Shown piece after piece: positions 44,269 to 52,559 of a stretch of DNA of 64,000 bases (position 1 is the first letter of the stretch; the number at the start of each line of letters is the position of its first letter). The notes below the pieces were generated by a model. It saw only the letters and a program-made list of their open reading frames with translations. It did not search any database and was not told where the DNA came from. The DNA is from JAWXUD01 sp044432945 (GTDB taxonomy: Bacteria > Cyanobacteriota > Vampirovibrionia > Gastranaerophilales > Gastranaerophilaceae): NCBI GenBank assembly GCA_044432945.1, contig JAWXUD010000003.1, positions 1 through 64,000 on the forward strand. Reading direction: 5' to 3'. A program made the translations under genes and the position numbers.

Positions 44269-44587
44269 TTGTCGTTCTCCATTCGTCAAGTAATTTTTGA
44301 GCTTTTATGATATCTTTTGATTGCGTTGATTTATCGCCACCGTTAATCAATAAAACAATTGTATTTTTGTATTGATGATAATAAATTCGATATCCGCTAC
44401 CAAACGAAAACCTAAGTTCTGAAATATCAGCTGATATTTTTTTACAATCACCAAAAATACCTTCCTCAAGTCGCAATATTCGATTAAGAATACGGATTTT
44501 TGCTGAATTATCAAGGGTTTCAAGCCAATCATAAATCGGCTCTTTGTCATTCGCTTGTTTTAAATATATTACCGAATAATTATTCAT
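44258..44587 (-). CDS. RelE/ParE-superfamily toxin (COG3657 killer protein)
   Basis: 109 residues from ATG 44587 (MNNYSVIYL). The pattern IYDWLETLDNSAKIRILNRI, LEEGIFGDCKKIS..SELRFSFGSGYRIYY, then LLINGGDKSTQSKDI is characteristic of the COG3657 addiction-module killer, a RelE-like ribosome-dependent mRNA endonuclease class. It lies upstream of its antitoxin, as in higBA-type order. The promoter -10 ends 6 bases before the ATG and no Shine-Dalgarno exists, so the toxin mRNA is probably leaderless. Confidence 0.88.
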   Translation of the reverse strand: MNNYSVIYLKQANDKEPIYDWLETLDNSAKIRILNRILRLEEGIFGDCKKISADISELRFSFGSGYRIYYHQYKNTIVLLINGGDKSTQSKDIIKAQKLLDEWRTTNAK

Positions 44588-44593
44588 GACAGC

Positions 44594-44622
44594 ATTGTAG
44601 TGTGTGCAGGACAATATGTCAA
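44594..44622 (-). promoter_or_regulatory. consensus promoter of the toxin-antitoxin pair, leaderless
   Basis: Minus strand: TTGACA (44617-44622), spacer 17, TACAAT (44594-44599). The predicted start is at or next to the toxin ATG at 44587. The -35 begins 10 bases after the stop of the upstream antidote gene. Confidence 0.8.
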
Positions 44623-44631
44623 TATGTAACT

Positions 44632-44952
44632 TTACGCAATCCTAATTGAATAGCCAAGTTCTTTGAGGATTCTTCCGATTGTATCAAGACGTGGTACTTT
44701 TTTACCTCTAAACATTGAATACAAATTAGAGCGATCTATGTTTACTTTTTTTGCGAATGACGAGATGCTTTCACGTGCTTTTATAACCTGTTCTAAGCAT
44801 CTATAAAATTCATTGTAATCGCCGTCCTCAATAAATTCTTCAATCGCTACGTTTAAATATTCTTGCTGTGCTTCAGGGTCCATAAGTATTTTCTTGACAA
44901 TTTCATCGTGTGGAATTGTGCATTGTTTTAATTTTTCTATATCGAAATTCAT
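44632..44952 (-). CDS. second HTH antidote-like protein
   Basis: 106 residues from ATG 44952 (MNFDIEKLK; AAAGGAAA 8 bases upstream). An N-terminal PHDEIVKKILMDPEAQQEYLNVAIEEF segment and a C-terminal HTH (SISSFAKKVNIDRSNLYSMFRGKKVPRLD) match the antidote at 43960. The last 11 residues LKELGYSIRIA, and the DNA under them, are identical, which shows recent duplication or gene conversion. It has no toxin of its own. It may be a second repressor, or an anti-addiction copy for the toxin next to it. Confidence 0.8.
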   Translation of the reverse strand: MNFDIEKLKQCTIPHDEIVKKILMDPEAQQEYLNVAIEEFIEDGDYNEFYRCLEQVIKARESISSFAKKVNIDRSNLYSMFRGKKVPRLDTIGRILKELGYSIRIA

Positions 44953-44991
44953 TTTATAATTTCCTTTCATTTAATTCTTTTAAATGTGGAA

Positions 44992-45020
44992 ATTGTAGTC
45001 TAAAGACCGCAAAAAGTCAA
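44992..45020 (-). promoter_or_regulatory. consensus promoter of the second antidote gene
   Basis: Minus strand: TTGACT (45015-45020), spacer 17, TACAAT (44992-44997). The start would be near 44985, leaving a 33-base leader that contains the Shine-Dalgarno, unlike the leaderless toxin promoter. Confidence 0.8.
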
Positions 45021-45074
45021 CCCACTAGATTTGTTTAGGCTTGGTTTTTAAATGTAAATAATTGTAACAATCTG

Positions 45075-45101
45075 TTGTAATATATGGCAATTATATTACA
45101 A
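45075..45101. promoter_or_regulatory. palindromic operator-like site before the calpain-like gene
   Basis: TTGTAATATA (45075-45084) and TATATTACAA (45092-45101) form a perfect 10-bp inverted repeat with a 7-base gap, just before a TATACT -10 box (45105-45110). A dimeric repressor bound here would cover the -35 region. Confidence 0.6.
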
Positions 45102-45148
45102 AGATATACTTTATATGAATAAGGGAATATTTAGGAGATGATATAATT

Positions 45149-46177
45149 ATGGCGGGTATTGATTTTAGTACCGATAAATCGATTTATGATAATAGACAAA
45201 CACAAAGAGTTGTTCCAGTGGTAAAAGCTACTGAAGAAATAAATTCAGCTTTTACTGTTGAGCAAGAAGGACCTAGATATCTTGTACAAGGTAGAGCTTT
45301 TGACAAAGATCCTTATGATGAAATTAATGGTGAAATTGAGGATTTTAAACAGGGTCAAATTGGTGATTGTTATCTTTTAAGTTCATTGTACTCATTATCA
45401 AGAACTACTGAAGGTGCTGTGCAATTGAAGAATAATATAAAGAAAAATGAGAATAGTTATACTGTAACATTGCCAGGAGCTTTGGCTGTGGCAGATGATT
45501 TTAAAAGTGATAAATTAATTTCTTCTATCCGAGGACATTATGTCATAACTCGAGCAGAGTTCGATGAGGCTGTCAGAAGCGGAGAATATGTTAAAAATGA
45601 TCCAGATGTAATCTTGTACGAGCTAGCTTTTGAAAAATATAGAGAAGATGTTTTAGCTACAAATGAGGCTAATGGGCATGTTGATGATCAATATGTTGGT
45701 AGCGGTACGATTGCTGATCCATTAGAAGGTGGTTGGACGTCTGATTCTAATTTTATTTTAACAGGTGAAAAGTCTATGCAATATAATGGTAATTATGAGA
45801 AATCTCTAGAAGTTCCAACATACCAAATTCAAAGTGTTGATCCTACTACGTACGATTATGTCAATTCTGAAAGACTTAGCTCTTTATTGGATAAAAAGAT
45901 GAATGATGAAGACAGATATTCAATGACAATAAGTTTTAAGTTAGGATTGGGTGCTGGTAAGCATGGAAACCATGCATTATCAATTAAAAGAGTTGATGAA
46001 GAAAATATATATATTGTTAATCCTTGGGACACTTCAAAAGAACATGCTATGTCAAGAAAAACTTTTTTAAATTCAGCATACCGTGTTAGTATTCAAGATA
46101 CTGAATCAAATATGTTTTCAAAATGCATGGACATGTTTGAAGATACAAAATATATTATAAAAGAGTATTTTCAATAA
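45149..46177 (+). CDS. calpain-like (C2 family) cysteine protease
   Basis: 342 residues. The calpain core triad is present in order: C74 in QIGDCYLLSSLYSLS, H275 in GKHGNHALSIKRV, and N291 in YIVNPWDTSKEH. The preceding QGQIGDC is the standard calpain Gln. There is no signal peptide and no calcium-binding penta-EF region. Bacterial calpain-like proteases are poorly studied; a self-processing or effector role is possible, but nothing proves secretion. The promoter region has a palindromic operator. A Shine-Dalgarno (AGGAG) lies 11 bases from the ATG. It is convergent with the M29 peptidase gene. Confidence 0.88.
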   Translation: MAGIDFSTDKSIYDNRQTQRVVPVVKATEEINSAFTVEQEGPRYLVQGRAFDKDPYDEINGEIEDFKQGQIGDCYLLSSLYSLSRTTEGAVQLKNNIKKNENSYTVTLPGALAVADDFKSDKLISSIRGHYVITRAEFDEAVRSGEYVKNDPDVILYELAFEKYREDVLATNEANGHVDDQYVGSGTIADPLEGGWTSDSNFILTGEKSMQYNGNYEKSLEVPTYQIQSVDPTTYDYVNSERLSSLLDKKMNDEDRYSMTISFKLGLGAGKHGNHALSIKRVDEENIYIVNPWDTSKEHAMSRKTFLNSAYRVSIQDTESNMFSKCMDMFEDTKYIIKEYFQ

Positions 46178-46181
46178 ATAA

Positions 46182-47288
46182 CTAAATCAAAAACTTACCG
46201 TTTTCATAAATCAAAACGTCATCAGCGAAAATTTGTCCGCCGTTTTTCATGTTCTTTATCAAGTCCCAATGTAGTCCAGATTCGTTTTTGCCACCAGTTT
46301 CTGGATATGATGCTCCGACTGCCATATGGATTGAACCACCGATTTTTTCATCAAAAAGTATGTTCCCTGTTATTTCTTGGATCTCTTCGTTTGTACCGAT
46401 AGCGATTTCGCCAATCCCACGAGAGCCTTCGTCCATGTCAAACATTGCGTTCAAAAATGCTTCACCTTTTTCAGCTATCGCTTTTACTACTTGCCCTTTT
46501 TCTATGATTAGGTGAACGCCGTGTGCTTCGTTACCACGATAGTTTTGAGGGAAATCGAAATAAATTTCACCATCAACTTCATTTTCAACAGGTGATGTGA
46601 AAACCTCGCCATCAGGGAAGTTGTTCAATCCTGCACAACTAATCCATTTGCGACCTTTTACGCCATATGTAATATCGGTTTTTTCGCCAACAACTCGAAC
46701 TTTTTCGACTTTATTCAGGTAATTAGCCCAATTAATTTGTTTGTCGTTTAATTCTTGCAATTTCGCTACTGGATCATCGCAATCAAGGTAACAGGCTTTG
46801 AATAAAAATTCGGTATAATCATCTAAAGACATTTTTGCCTCTTGAGCTAGGGCTTGAGTAGGCACATCGGCAATAACCCAACTAGCTTCGCCTAGAGCAG
46901 AACGTCTAAGCAATGTTTCTGATAAATGTTTTGTAGCTTTTCCACGCCTAGCGAGTTTTGACAAGTCAGCACGAGCCATGTTTTTTGTGTTAAGTGGTCC
47001 GCCAAGTGAAATATATTTATTAACTTTTTGATATTCCATCTCAGTTATTGGGTCGACATAGTCCAATTGTTCATCGCTTGCATATTTTATGAAAAGTTCA
47101 GCCATATCGCCAATTGCGGTTCTAATAAGAGGGTGTCCTCCACGTTCTAATACTCTTTTGTAAACGGCTTTTGCTAGATGTTTTGTGAAAACGCTTTCTC
47201 CACGAATTATTACTAAATCACCTTTTTGCACGTTTGTAGAATAATCTACTAAAACTTTTGCGTATTTATCCCAAACTGAATTTTTCAT
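46182..47288 (-). CDS. M29-family aminopeptidase
   Basis: 368 residues. It matches the thermophilic aminopeptidase (AmpS/PepS, M29) family: an N-terminal YSTNVQKGDLVIIRGE, a metal-ligand region with SCAGLNNFPDGEVFTSPVE (Glu ligand), RGNEAHGVHLI, and IHMAVGASYPETGGKNESGLHWD (His and Asp). It releases N-terminal residues from peptides in the cytoplasm, using Co or Zn. It lies 24 bases downstream of lpxA on the same strand and probably shares its transcript. Confidence 0.9.
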   Translation of the reverse strand: MKNSVWDKYAKVLVDYSTNVQKGDLVIIRGESVFTKHLAKAVYKRVLERGGHPLIRTAIGDMAELFIKYASDEQLDYVDPITEMEYQKVNKYISLGGPLNTKNMARADLSKLARRGKATKHLSETLLRRSALGEASWVIADVPTQALAQEAKMSLDDYTEFLFKACYLDCDDPVAKLQELNDKQINWANYLNKVEKVRVVGEKTDITYGVKGRKWISCAGLNNFPDGEVFTSPVENEVDGEIYFDFPQNYRGNEAHGVHLIIEKGQVVKAIAEKGEAFLNAMFDMDEGSRGIGEIAIGTNEEIQEITGNILFDEKIGGSIHMAVGASYPETGGKNESGLHWDLIKNMKNGGQIFADDVLIYENGKFLI

Positions 47289-47312
47289 AATTTCTCCTTT
47301 AATTTATGGAAT

Positions 47313-48119
47313 TTATAATTCTTCTGACAAGCTTTGAGGGTTATTTTTAGGCTTTAATACAACCCCTCGTTTTGAATTTTTTATAAATTCTATCATTTTT
47401 TCGATGTATTCGTTAGTTGGTATTTCATTTTGAATTTTTTCGATAGTTTGAGTTGTGTTATATTCGCCAGAAATAAATAATTTAAACGCTTTGTTTACAT
47501 TAGTTCTCACTTCAAGTGGCACTCCACGTCTTTTAAGTGCAATAACATTTAGTCCACGAGGAGAGCAAGGTCTGCCATCGTATTTTGCGTATGGTAAAAT
47601 GTCTTGACGTGATGCTGAAAATCCACTAACAATCGCCATATCGCCGATTTTGATATTTTGGTGAAACACGCTCATTCCACCGATGAATGCCCCAAAACCT
47701 ACGTGAACATGTCCACCTAATGTCGCTAAATTTGCTAAAATAACTTGGTCATCTAAAACGCAGTTGTGTGCAACGTGAGAGCCAACCATTAATAAGCATT
47801 TATCGCCAATTCTTGTTGTAAAATCTCCACAAGCTGCACCACGATGAACAGTTACGTTTTCTTTGATAATTGTGCCGTTACCGATAACGACTTTTGTTAC
47901 TTCGCCTTTGTAGCCCAAATCCTGAGGTGCAGAGCCGATTGTAGCAAATGATGAAATTGTGCAACCTTCACCGATTTCAGTGAATTCTATGCTGACATGA
48001 GAGTGTACTTGTGTTTTGTTGCCGATTTTTACGTTTTCACCGATTACTACATAAGCTCCAATAATTGCGTCTTCTGCAATTTGTGCTGTTGGGTGAATTA
48101 TTGCGGTTTTATCTATCAT
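47313..48119 (-). CDS. lpxA: acyl-ACP-UDP-N-acetylglucosamine O-acyltransferase
   Basis: 268 residues. Left-handed beta-helix hexapeptide repeats start at DKTAIIHPTAQIAEDAIIG; the catalytic His is H118 (VGSHVAHNCVL) by alignment with E. coli H125. A C-terminal helical domain (ALKRRGVPLEVRTNVNKAF) is present. It transfers the first acyl chain in lipid A synthesis, so the cell should have an outer membrane with LPS. lpxB, lpxC and lpxD are not in the window. Confidence 0.95.
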   Translation of the reverse strand: MIDKTAIIHPTAQIAEDAIIGAYVVIGENVKIGNKTQVHSHVSIEFTEIGEGCTISSFATIGSAPQDLGYKGEVTKVVIGNGTIIKENVTVHRGAACGDFTTRIGDKCLLMVGSHVAHNCVLDDQVILANLATLGGHVHVGFGAFIGGMSVFHQNIKIGDMAIVSGFSASRQDILPYAKYDGRPCSPRGLNVIALKRRGVPLEVRTNVNKAFKLFISGEYNTTQTIEKIQNEIPTNEYIEKMIEFIKNSKRGVVLKPKNNPQSLSEEL

Positions 48120-48200
48120 ATATTTTCCTCTTCTTAATCTCTATAAATAAATTATAGTACAAATGAGAGAAATATGATATATTTTAATATTTATTTAATA

Positions 48201-49898
48201 TTATCTGTGTGCTTTTTTGCCACGAACAAATTGTTGCGATAACTCTTCAAGTCTAGCATTCATTCCGTTGTGAGTATCGATGTTGTGTCGTTCCACGAAA
48301 TCGTAGGCGTCATCAAGGTTTTCATACATTTTATCTAAAATCTTAGGAGAATGTGAATCCGCAACTAGTTCTAACATCAATGTAAACACTTTTTGAATAA
48401 CTTGAACATCTTCCGCACCTTTTTGACCCAATAGTATAGTTGAAAATTTTAGGTTTTCGATAAGTTCTTTTGTGTTAGGGCTTTTGGTTTTTTTATATAG
48501 ATTATCGATATGTTCGTATGTTTTAAATATAGCAAGCAAATATGTATCTGCTAATTTTTGACTTTCATTTCCAGGATAATCATCAATAAATTTCATAGAT
48601 AGAGGGTTTGTTTTTTCGATACGTTCATATGATTTTCGGGTTAATTCTGGTTGATGTGGGTAATAATCTATAACCATTTCATAATCATCAGGGTCAAGTC
48701 CTCTTTCTTCAAGCCAGCCATTAAATTTTTCTTTATATTTCATTGGCGTGGTATCAAGTTCATAAAAAGTTTCGTTTTCTTCTTTAACTTTTTTCCAAGC
48801 ACCACGAATGTTCTCTGACATTTTGGCTTTATATTTACGGTTTAAATCCCAGAAGGCTTTTAGAGATGACGATTTTTCTTTTGATAAATCTAGTGGTTTT
48901 TGAGTTTCTGCTGATGAGAAATCTTTAAACCCTTTGCCTTTCATAAAACTACTCATCGCTTTTTTTATCGGTTCTGCACCGTGATATCCCCAAGCTTTTT
49001 TCATTACTCGAGAGAAAACCTCAGCTTGTTCAGGGTTGTTGCGATAAAATTCTTTTTGACGTTCAGACATCTCAAGAAGTTTTTCTGGATTTTCTTGATA
49101 ATATTTGATTAGACTTTCAGAAATATGTTTTTTATGATCTTCTGATAACGGTCCACGTTTTATGAAAATCGGCTCACCGTCAGCTTCTTGTAATTTGCGT
49201 TCAATGCTCATCATTCTATTTTCTGTCATTTGTTTGGTCAAGCGTTCGTTGTATTCAACGTCTGAAAATTTTAAAACGTGTCCATAGTTTTTGTCTACTG
49301 TCGGGATTTGAAGTTTTTTCATTGTGTGATATAAATCAGTCCCATCTGTATATTTTTTCAAGTCGTTGATTGAAAATCCATCGCCCCAATAAAGTTTTAA
49401 TAGTTGCAGAGAAACATCTTCTTCAGAGTCAAAATGTTCTAATTCGCCTTTTTTGATTTTGTCAAAAAGAGTGCCTTCTCTAAAAGTCGCTTGATTATCT
49501 TCTACAACATTTTCAAATTCAGGGAATTTTATTTTTGCTTCATCTAGTGAAAAACATTCTTTTAGCTCTGAATATGCTCTTTTGTGAATGTCGATTAAAG
49601 TTTCTTGTGCGTTGTTTCCTTGCTCAATGACATTAGTTGCCAGTTCACGAACTTTTGGAGGGTATAGATTAGGTATTTTTTCAGCGAGGTTGTCGAGTCC
49701 TTCGATGGTTTTTTTAAGGTTAATACTATATCCACCAGTGAAATTTATTGAGCTTAAATAATTTTGGGTGCTTGGCATGTTTTTGCCATAATCACTTGCG
49801 TTAGTTAGGGGATTTGTTTGTTGTTCATGAATATTTTTATTGCTTTTTATATTATTATTTTTCGTTGTGTTTGTGAGGGTTATGCTATTTATTTTCAT
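48201..49898 (-). CDS. NUMOD3-like repeat protein with FTG-ending polar leader
   Basis: 565 residues. A 50-residue N-terminal polar leader (MKINSITLTN, many Asn) ends at NFTG (52-55). A middle part follows; then residues about 253-330 hold HKKHISESLIKYYQENPEK and MSERQKEFYRNNPEQAE, which look like NUMOD3 motifs of homing endonucleases and related DNA-binding proteins. The long C-terminal half is acidic and helical. No nuclease active site (GIY-YIG or HNH) is visible. It might be a DNA-binding or cell-surface protein; I do not assign a function. Confidence 0.6.
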   Translation of the reverse strand: MKINSITLTNTTKNNNIKSNKNIHEQQTNPLTNASDYGKNMPSTQNYLSSINFTGGYSINLKKTIEGLDNLAEKIPNLYPPKVRELATNVIEQGNNAQETLIDIHKRAYSELKECFSLDEAKIKFPEFENVVEDNQATFREGTLFDKIKKGELEHFDSEEDVSLQLLKLYWGDGFSINDLKKYTDGTDLYHTMKKLQIPTVDKNYGHVLKFSDVEYNERLTKQMTENRMMSIERKLQEADGEPIFIKRGPLSEDHKKHISESLIKYYQENPEKLLEMSERQKEFYRNNPEQAEVFSRVMKKAWGYHGAEPIKKAMSSFMKGKGFKDFSSAETQKPLDLSKEKSSSLKAFWDLNRKYKAKMSENIRGAWKKVKEENETFYELDTTPMKYKEKFNGWLEERGLDPDDYEMVIDYYPHQPELTRKSYERIEKTNPLSMKFIDDYPGNESQKLADTYLLAIFKTYEHIDNLYKKTKSPNTKELIENLKFSTILLGQKGAEDVQVIQKVFTLMLELVADSHSPKILDKMYENLDDAYDFVERHNIDTHNGMNARLEELSQQFVRGKKAHR

Positions 49899-49999
49899 GG
49901 TTTCTCCGTAATCTTAGTAGATAAAAGTATCTAAAGATTTTTTTTTGCTATTTATCTTAATTTTTTAGAGGATTTTTATTTAGGGGGATTTTTAGGGTT

Positions 50000-50824
50000 T
50001 TATGATTTGACGCCACCTTGTAGTATGTCTGTTATGAAATATTTTTTACCTAATAAGAAAACTCCAACAACGGGTATCGTGCAGATGACAGAGCAGGCTA
50101 ATAATTCGCCCCATTGAGTGGTTTCTCTAAAGCTTCCTTTAAAAATCGCTAATCCGACAGGAAGTGTTCTCATGCTTTCAGAATTTGTAGCAATTAATGG
50201 CCACAAAAAGCTGTTCCACGAACTCACGAATGTGAAAATCGCCAAAGTTGCGATTGTTGGTAGGGCAAGCGGTAGTGCGATTTTGAAAAAAGTTTGAAAT
50301 AGGTTGCAACCATCAATTCTGGCACTCTCTTCTAAATCCTTTGGCAATCCTAAAAAATACTGTCGCATCAAAAATATTCCAAACCCTCCGAAAAGTGCTG
50401 GTAGGATTAGGGCTTGATAGGTGTCGATAAGGTTCATCTCACGCATTAAAAAGAATAATGGAATAATGTTCACTTGTGGTGGGATAAGCATTGTGATTAG
50501 GATTAATAAAAAAATGCCGTTTTTGTACTTGAAGTTTAGTCTTGCGAAAGCGTATCCTGCTAGTGATGCGAAAAGCACTTGCCCAATAGTCGTTATCGTA
50601 GCAATTATAAGACTGTTGAAGAAATATTTGCTTATTGGAATGTCATCAAATACGTTTTTGTAATTATTAAAGGTTGGGTTGTTTGTTGAAATTGTTGTAG
50701 TTTTTGAAAAAATTTCACCCTCAGGGGCAAATGATAAACTAACCATCGCAAAAAATGGATATAGCATACTTATTGCAATCACTATTAAAGTTATGTAGCC
50801 TAAAAATACGTGGAATTTTTTCAT
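50000..50824 (-). CDS. carbohydrate ABC transporter permease (MalG/UgpE type)
   Basis: 274 residues with six predicted membrane helices and the EAA loop EESARIDGCNLFQTFFKIALP, which meets the ATPase. The N-terminal FHVFLGYITLIVIAISMLYPFFAM and WNSFLWPL motif are those of the MalG-type sugar permease. A full importer also needs a MalF-type permease, a binding protein and an ATPase, none of which is in the window. It may team with subunits encoded elsewhere. No Shine-Dalgarno stands out. Confidence 0.9.
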   Translation of the reverse strand: MKKFHVFLGYITLIVIAISMLYPFFAMVSLSFAPEGEIFSKTTTISTNNPTFNNYKNVFDDIPISKYFFNSLIIATITTIGQVLFASLAGYAFARLNFKYKNGIFLLILITMLIPPQVNIIPLFFLMREMNLIDTYQALILPALFGGFGIFLMRQYFLGLPKDLEESARIDGCNLFQTFFKIALPLALPTIATLAIFTFVSSWNSFLWPLIATNSESMRTLPVGLAIFKGSFRETTQWGELLACSVICTIPVVGVFLLGKKYFITDILQGGVKS

Positions 50825-50863
50825 ATATTTATTTTAACATCAAAAAATATTATTGAATATTTC

Positions 50864-51145
50864 TTAGTTGAACCCTGTTAAAGAAAAATTTACATCTAGT
50901 TGTGAATAAACTTTTTCAAGTAGTTGATGAGCATTCATATCAAGTCCTTCAGCAATTTTACATAATGTTATCAATTTTATATCTTTGCAAATCCCTAGTT
51001 CAACATCTCTCCAAGTTGATTTTGACATCGAAGATTCAGCACTGATTAAATAAATAGTTTTGTTAAGCTTTTTTCTTTCATTACAAATCACTTGACCAAT
51101 AGCTTTTATAAGTATCTCACCATTCTTAGAAAAATTTTCTTGCAT
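50864..51145 (-). CDS. XRE-family HTH regulator
   Basis: 93 residues. An HTH_3 domain fills the middle: IGQVICNERKKLNKTIYLISAESSMSKSTWRDVELGICK, then a helix through LCKIAEGLDMNAHQLL. It lies 39 bases before the sugar permease gene on the same strand, so it could control that gene, but no operator is evident. It is unlike the small XRE at 369. Confidence 0.75.
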   Translation of the reverse strand: MQENFSKNGEILIKAIGQVICNERKKLNKTIYLISAESSMSKSTWRDVELGICKDIKLITLCKIAEGLDMNAHQLLEKVYSQLDVNFSLTGFN

Positions 51146-51256
51146 AATATCAAGTTTAGTGTTAAATTAAAAATATTAGAACGGTGTGCCGACCCAATTA
51201 TGGCAAAAATGTAGGTTGGGGCTTGCCCTAAAATAAAAAACGAAAGGAAATGATTT

Positions 51257-52486
51257 ATGGAAACGAACAAGAACGAACAGAATCAGTGTGATAGGAAATC
51301 AAAGTTTGTTAAACTAATTCTCCTCCGCTGGAACGCAAGCGAGCAGAGGCAGAAAGCGAAAACCACGCTTTTCGCACTGCCGTTTAATGCGAGTGAAGCA
51401 AGACGGGGTGGCAACGAAGTTGACGGGGTGGTTTCAATGAGAAAGCGTTTTGCGTTTACCCTCGCAGAGGTTTTAATCACCCTTGGTGTCATCGGGGTTG
51501 TGTCGGCGATGACTTTGCCAAGTTTAATTAGCAATTATCAGAGTAATGCTTTAGAAAAGAAACAACTTCTTTTTGAAGATCGTATTGAAGAGGCGATGAA
51601 TCAAATGAGATTTCATGAAAAGCTTACTGGGTATTCTAGTGCTGAAGATTTTGTCGATGAGTTTTCTAAATATATAAAAATTAATGAAATATGTATGAGC
51701 GGAGAGTTAGAAAATTGTTTTCCTGAAGAAATATATTCGCCTGGTTTTAATAAATATTTGTCACTAAGTTTGGATGACCTAGCGACAGGCAATGATTTTG
51801 CAAGTGCTACAGACGGCTCAGATTTTTCAAGTAATAATGTAACAGTTATATTTGCAGACGGTATTCACGCATTAATGAATTATAATAAAAATTGTGAATG
51901 GTTGGATCCATATAGTTCAGGAGCTAATCGTTCTGAAGCAAGTTCTTGTATAGCTATGTTAGCAGATCTGAATGGTAATAGTGGTAAAAATACAATAGGG
52001 AATGATATAATTGGAATAAATGCTAATTTTTTAGTTTGTTTAGAGAGTGGGTTGTGTGTAGAAACTGGTGATACGGCTTATTCAGCTTTAAATACATGTA
52101 CAGGTAGTGAAGATTATATTTGGGATACAACTGGTGATGATAATTTGTATTGTGCTGAAAATTATTGGGCTGGAGCTATGAAAGCTTGTGCCGAAAAGGA
52201 TATGGATTTGATGTCGCAAGCTCAAGCCTTAGAAGTGATTAATGAGATGTATGGTGTAGAGCTCACTTCCTATCCGACTGCTGCTAGCCTTTATTTTGGT
52301 ACAGTTTCTTCTACGGCATTAATTACTTTGCAACCTCAGACTTATTATTTGAACAGAGTTGGAAATGATTCAACTGCTAGTCGGTTGCATATGGAAACTA
52401 TGACAACAACTGGTGTATGGATAGGTACTGGTGATACTTCTAAAAATTCTTCAAATTCAACTGCGAGATGTGTGCAGTCTAATTAA
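51257..52486 (+). CDS. type IV prepilin-like protein with repeat-derived N-terminal extension
   Basis: A 409-codon frame. Residues 1-60 come from an RBS-led ATG (GAAAGGAAATG) and are mostly translated mosaic repeat (NASEQRQKAKTTLFA, LPFNASEARRGGNEV). The prepilin leader starts at M61 (51437), RKRFA|FTLAEVLITLG, with likely cleavage after Ala and the usual hydrophobic N-helix (VIGVVSAMTLPSLI). The rest is a polar, Cys-containing pilin or pseudopilin head (for instance CMSGELENC, NTCTGSEDY). Either start could be used. The PilMN/PilO genes (14061, 15758) could handle it. The function of the head is unknown. Confidence 0.85.
   Translation: METNKNEQNQCDRKSKFVKLILLRWNASEQRQKAKTTLFALPFNASEARRGGNEVDGVVSMRKRFAFTLAEVLITLGVIGVVSAMTLPSLISNYQSNALEKKQLLFEDRIEEAMNQMRFHEKLTGYSSAEDFVDEFSKYIKINEICMSGELENCFPEEIYSPGFNKYLSLSLDDLATGNDFASATDGSDFSSNNVTVIFADGIHALMNYNKNCEWLDPYSSGANRSEASSCIAMLADLNGNSGKNTIGNDIIGINANFLVCLESGLCVETGDTAYSALNTCTGSEDYIWDTTGDDNLYCAENYWAGAMKACAEKDMDLMSQAQALEVINEMYGVELTSYPTAASLYFGTVSSTALITLQPQTYYLNRVGNDSTASRLHMETMTTTGVWIGTGDTSKNSSNSTARCVQSN
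51314..51436. repeat. mosaic GC-rich repeat in frame inside a prepilin gene
   Basis: Reverse-orientation full copy of the mosaic repeat: aattctcctccgctgg, the core with aacgcaagcgagcag and cactgccgtttaatgcgag, then ggggtggcaacg and gttgacggggtggttt. It ends one base before the ATG at 51437. It is open in the prepilin frame, with no stop codon. Confidence 0.85.
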
Positions 52487-52500
52487 TATTTTACAATTAA

Positions 52501-52534
52501 AATCCCGCCATCAAACAAATTTGATGGCGGGATT
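52501..52534 (+). terminator. Rho-independent terminator after the prepilin gene
   Basis: 15-bp stem aatcccgccatcaaa (52501-52515) with tttgatggcgggatt (52520-52534), a 4-base loop and a T-rich tail. Strong. Confidence 0.92.
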
Positions 52535-52559
52535 TTATTATAAAAAATGTATTACTATT

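Noticed and set aside
48201..49898. Homing endonuclease
   Set aside because: NUMOD3-like motifs are present, but no GIY-YIG or HNH nuclease site is visible, and it does not interrupt another gene.
51283..51534. Minus-strand frame opposite the prepilin leader
   Set aside because: It is the antisense of the mosaic repeat and the prepilin helix; the plus-strand gene explains this DNA.
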